Position numbers and translations under genes: made by a program. This document shows positions 62,004 through 64,000 of a stretch of DNA of 64,000 nt, piece after piece. Every line of letters begins with the position of its first letter. Position 1 is the first letter of the stretch. The notes below the pieces were generated by a model, which ran no database searches, was not told the DNA's origin, and saw nothing but the letters and a program-made list of their open reading frames with translations. Location: contig JAOQAG010000004.1 of assembly GCA_025963715.1 (NCBI GenBank), positions 1-64,000 on the forward strand. The letters are read 5' to 3'. The DNA is from Bacteroidota bacterium. Its GTDB lineage: Bacteria > Bacteroidota > Bacteroidia > 2-12-FULL-35-15.

Positions 62004-63788
62004 CTAATTTGCTTTTACCAATTTATAATCCTGGTACTTAAGTATGTACACAAACCTATTTTCAAATCCACTATCGGGAGGGAACTGAGCAAAACTGAAA
62101 TTAGTCATCATGCATTGCTGCTTGTTTTCGCTCAGTGTTTTTAAAAATCCGGAACCATTATTTTGCAAGGCTGCCATAAAATAATACGTGATGTCAAATC
62201 CCTGGTAGGAATAATTTTCAGGTTCTGTTTTATACTTGTCGCGGTAATTTTTAATGAATTGTTTTGACTGTGCATTTTCATAATCCACAAAATTATTGGC
62301 AGGAATGCGCAGCGATAAATTGTTCAGGTATTCCAGGTCGAGGTTATCGTATGAAGTCCAGTTTTGCAGCCCGCACAGGATAATGTCATGCTTCTCTTTC
62401 ATATTGTTCAGCTTGCCGATAAACTCCGTTACATACGATTGATTGTTGGAAGGCAGGATCACGATGTTTGTTTTTGTAGCGCTCAGCATGCTTTGTACAC
62501 CGCTTAAACCCACCACCTCTTTTACCGAATCGGCTGCGGAATGGCCTTTTTCCAACAGGGATTTATTGGCAGTTGCTTTAAATGTATTGTAAAGCCCTGC
62601 ATCTTTTGCCATGCCGCTGTTTACCAAAATAATGTTTTGTGTATGGAATGTATCCACCACATAATGCGCCAGCTGCTCGATCTGCAGAGTGGTGGAAGAT
62701 GCTACTTTACAGACATACGGGTTGTTGAACAAAATTTTATTCACTTGCGTAAACGGAGAAACAATAGCGATCTGATGTTCTTTTGCATATTTCGAAAATG
62801 GAATAAAGCTGTAGCCGTACAAAGGCCCGATCATCAGGTCCATAGTTGCCAGTTCCGGCTTTTTAAGAATATTGAGCATGTTGAGCGAATCGCTGTCGTC
62901 GATATCATACACATACACTTTTGCATTAAAATGTAATTTTTTAAGCGAGTCGATCGCGAGTAAAGCGCCTTCATAAAATTGCAGCGCCACTTCTGTTTTG
63001 TTGGAAAACTGAATATCGCCATGTACCAGCTTATCAAGGTCCATTTCGTTTGCTTCATTTACATGAAATGGCAAAAAGAAAGCGATGTTATAGGACGGTT
63101 TTTTTTCGCCTTTGTAATCCGTTGTACCGGTTACGATCCTGTCGGTTGGTGCATTGGAATTATCGGTGCTTGTTAAAACAGCAGTTGCCGGTAATTTGGT
63201 TACCGGTATGGATGAAATAACAGTACCGGGTGTGACCGGAGCTTTCGGCTCGTTTGTTTTTACAACGACCGGAGTTTCCGTTTTTGGTTTATTGGAAGGG
63301 ATCTTCAGCATTTGCCCTGCTTTTAATCCGTCTTTCAATTCGGGATTGAGCAGTTTTAACTTTTCGGCATCCACACCATATTGTTTGGTAATGGCATACA
63401 AAGTTTGCCCCGGTTCCACCTTGTGCATACTATAATTGCTGGTATCAACGGTGGCAAGCGTCACTTTCTTTTTTTCAAACGGAATTTTCAGGATCTGCCC
63501 GGGTTTCAGCCCATCGATCGCATCCGGGTTTTCAATCACCAGGTCATTTACATCGATGCCGTAAAATTTAGCGATCGCGAATAAGGTTTGTCCTTTTTCA
63601 ACAGTATGCAAATAATATTTAATTCCGCCAATCGTTGCCGAGCTGCGGGTTTTGTGGATCTCGGTGGATTCCTGCGCGGAGGAAACAGCAACATTGAACA
63701 CCAGCAATAAGGTGCAGAAAATCATCCATCGGTGATTTCCTTTTTTTATTTCCGGTATGTGATTCAGAATTTTCAAATTTATTCCCAT
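62004..63788 (-). CDS. LysM repeats fused to an amino-acid-ABC-type periplasmic binding domain
   Basis: After a signal region (about 1-39, helix [16 protein letters not shown]), two LysM domains (about 58-103, [20 protein letters not shown]; and about 120-165, [20 protein letters not shown]) bind peptidoglycan. A Pro/Thr linker leads to a two-lobed periplasmic-binding-protein fold (about 235-590, [59 protein letters not shown]). The ATG at 63788 overlaps the guaA stop by ten bases. No transporter is nearby, so the ligand-binding domain may act as a sensor or scaffold on the wall. Confidence 0.88.
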   Translation of the reverse strand: MGINLKILNHIPEIKKGNHRWMIFCTLLLVFNVAVSSAQESTEIHKTRSSATIGGIKYYLHTVEKGQTLFAIAKFYGIDVNDLVIENPDAIDGLKPGQILKIPFEKKKVTLATVDTSNYSMHKVEPGQTLYAITKQYGVDAEKLKLLNPELKDGLKAGQMLKIPSNKPKTETPVVVKTNEPKAPVTPGTVISSIPVTKLPATAVLTSTDNSNAPTDRIVTGTTDYKGEKKPSYNIAFFLPFHVNEANEMDLDKLVHGDIQFSNKTEVALQFYEGALLAIDSLKKLHFNAKVYVYDIDDSDSLNMLNILKKPELATMDLMIGPLYGYSFIPFSKYAKEHQIAIVSPFTQVNKILFNNPYVCKVASSTTLQIEQLAHYVVDTFHTQNIILVNSGMAKDAGLYNTFKATANKSLLEKGHSAADSVKEVVGLSGVQSMLSATKTNIVILPSNNQSYVTEFIGKLNNMKEKHDIILCGLQNWTSYDNLDLEYLNNLSLRIPANNFVDYENAQSKQFIKNYRDKYKTEPENYSYQGFDITYYFMAALQNNGSGFLKTLSENKQQCMMTNFSFAQFPPDSGFENRFVYILKYQDYKLVKAN

Positions 63789-64000
63789 TCAATGGTTGCA
63801 GGCGGTTTCGAGCTAATATCGTATACCACACGGTTAATTCCTTTTACTTTATTGATGATCTCATTGGATACTTTTCCTAAAAATTCGTATGGCAAATGAC
63901 ACCAGTCGGCCGTCATACCATCCGTGCTGGTTACGGCACGCAGCGCCACTGCATTTTCATACGTGCGTTCATCGCCCATTACACCTACCGACTGCACGGG
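63779..64000 (-). CDS. guaA: GMP synthase (glutamine-hydrolysing), C-terminal fragment cut by the window edge
   Basis: The 72 visible residues include [20 protein letters not shown] and the C-terminal dimerisation motif of GuaA ending [12 protein letters not shown]. GuaA makes GMP from XMP, ATP and glutamine. The 5' part lies beyond 64000. The stop overlaps the next gene start. Confidence 0.96.
   Translation of the reverse strand, partial: PVQSVGVMGDERTYENAVALRAVTSTDGMTADWCHLPYEFLGKVSNEIINKVKGINRVVYDISSKPPATIEWE

Noticed and set aside
1-64000. tRNA, rRNA, integrase or transposase genes
   Set aside because: Intergenic gaps were read for these and none was seen; the repeats present are short and non-coding.

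Overview
The window looks like a chromosomal segment of a Bacteroidota bacterium with a type IX secretion system (T9SS). Evidence: five secreted proteins carry T9SS sorting domains (two type A, three type B/CHU_C). There is a PorP/SprF-like protein followed by an OmpA-type protein with TPR and PD40 repeats. Several genes have TTG/TAnnTTTG promoters of the Bacteroidota sigma factor, and Shine-Dalgarno sites are largely absent. The gene cluster nusB - DUF1573 - yajC - YbbR - coaE is a typical Bacteroidota arrangement. I cannot name a genus. No tRNA, rRNA, CRISPR array, prophage or transposase gene was seen.

Layout. 0-11.3 kb: a DUF4139/MuiA-like protein with a frameshifted 3' end, a giant lectin/PKD/80-residue-repeat adhesin, a YycJ-like MBL hydrolase, a secreted PHP-type (CehA/McbA-like) metallohydrolase and a TPR protein. 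11.6-14.7 kb: LiaF-like membrane protein, DUF4288 protein, LytS-type histidine kinase and LytTR response regulator in series. 14.8-17.6 kb: a GloVer-repeat T9SS cargo protein and a J-domain protein. 18.0-18.2 kb: a candidate small structured RNA. 18.5-20.1 kb: a complete HipB/HipA-type pair with a probable duplicated operator. 20.2-23.6 kb: a Pif1-like helicase and a TPR protein. 23.9-31.2 kb (minus strand): metallophosphoesterase, DUF2752, CCC-motif membrane protein, coaE, YbbR, yajC, DUF1573, nusB and leucine dehydrogenase. 31.5-35.0 kb (plus strand): ABC exporter, DUF3276/PUR protein, a lipoprotein and a CBU_0592-type membrane protein. 35.2-47.7 kb (minus strand): a surface-protein block with a beta-barrel/nine-sandwich protein, OmpA-type protein, PorP/SprF-like protein, a CHU_C protein and a collagen-like fibre protein. 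47.9-51.2 kb (minus strand): SpoIIE phosphatase, TPR protein and YfiR. 51.4-55.5 kb: a sigma factor, a zinc-finger anti-sigma/TonB fusion, an NlpC/P60 lipoprotein and a polytopic membrane protein. 56.2-64.0 kb (minus strand): a second giant CHU_C adhesin, hemF, a LysM/substrate-binding fusion and the 3' end of guaA.

The most unusual signal is not a protein. Nearly every larger intergenic gap is built from a small set of interspersed repeat modules: a stop-codon-proximal element, several palindromes nested inside it at fixed places, a 115-bp inverted-repeat element in two almost identical copies, and a roughly 97-bp palindromic element with solo halves. The stop-proximal module lies on the same strand as the gene upstream of it at every place I could find it, including directly behind the candidate small RNA. 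Its role is unknown; 3'-end formation is one testable idea.

All calls come from reading the sequence and the supplied ORF translations. No database search was run, and domain boundaries are approximate.
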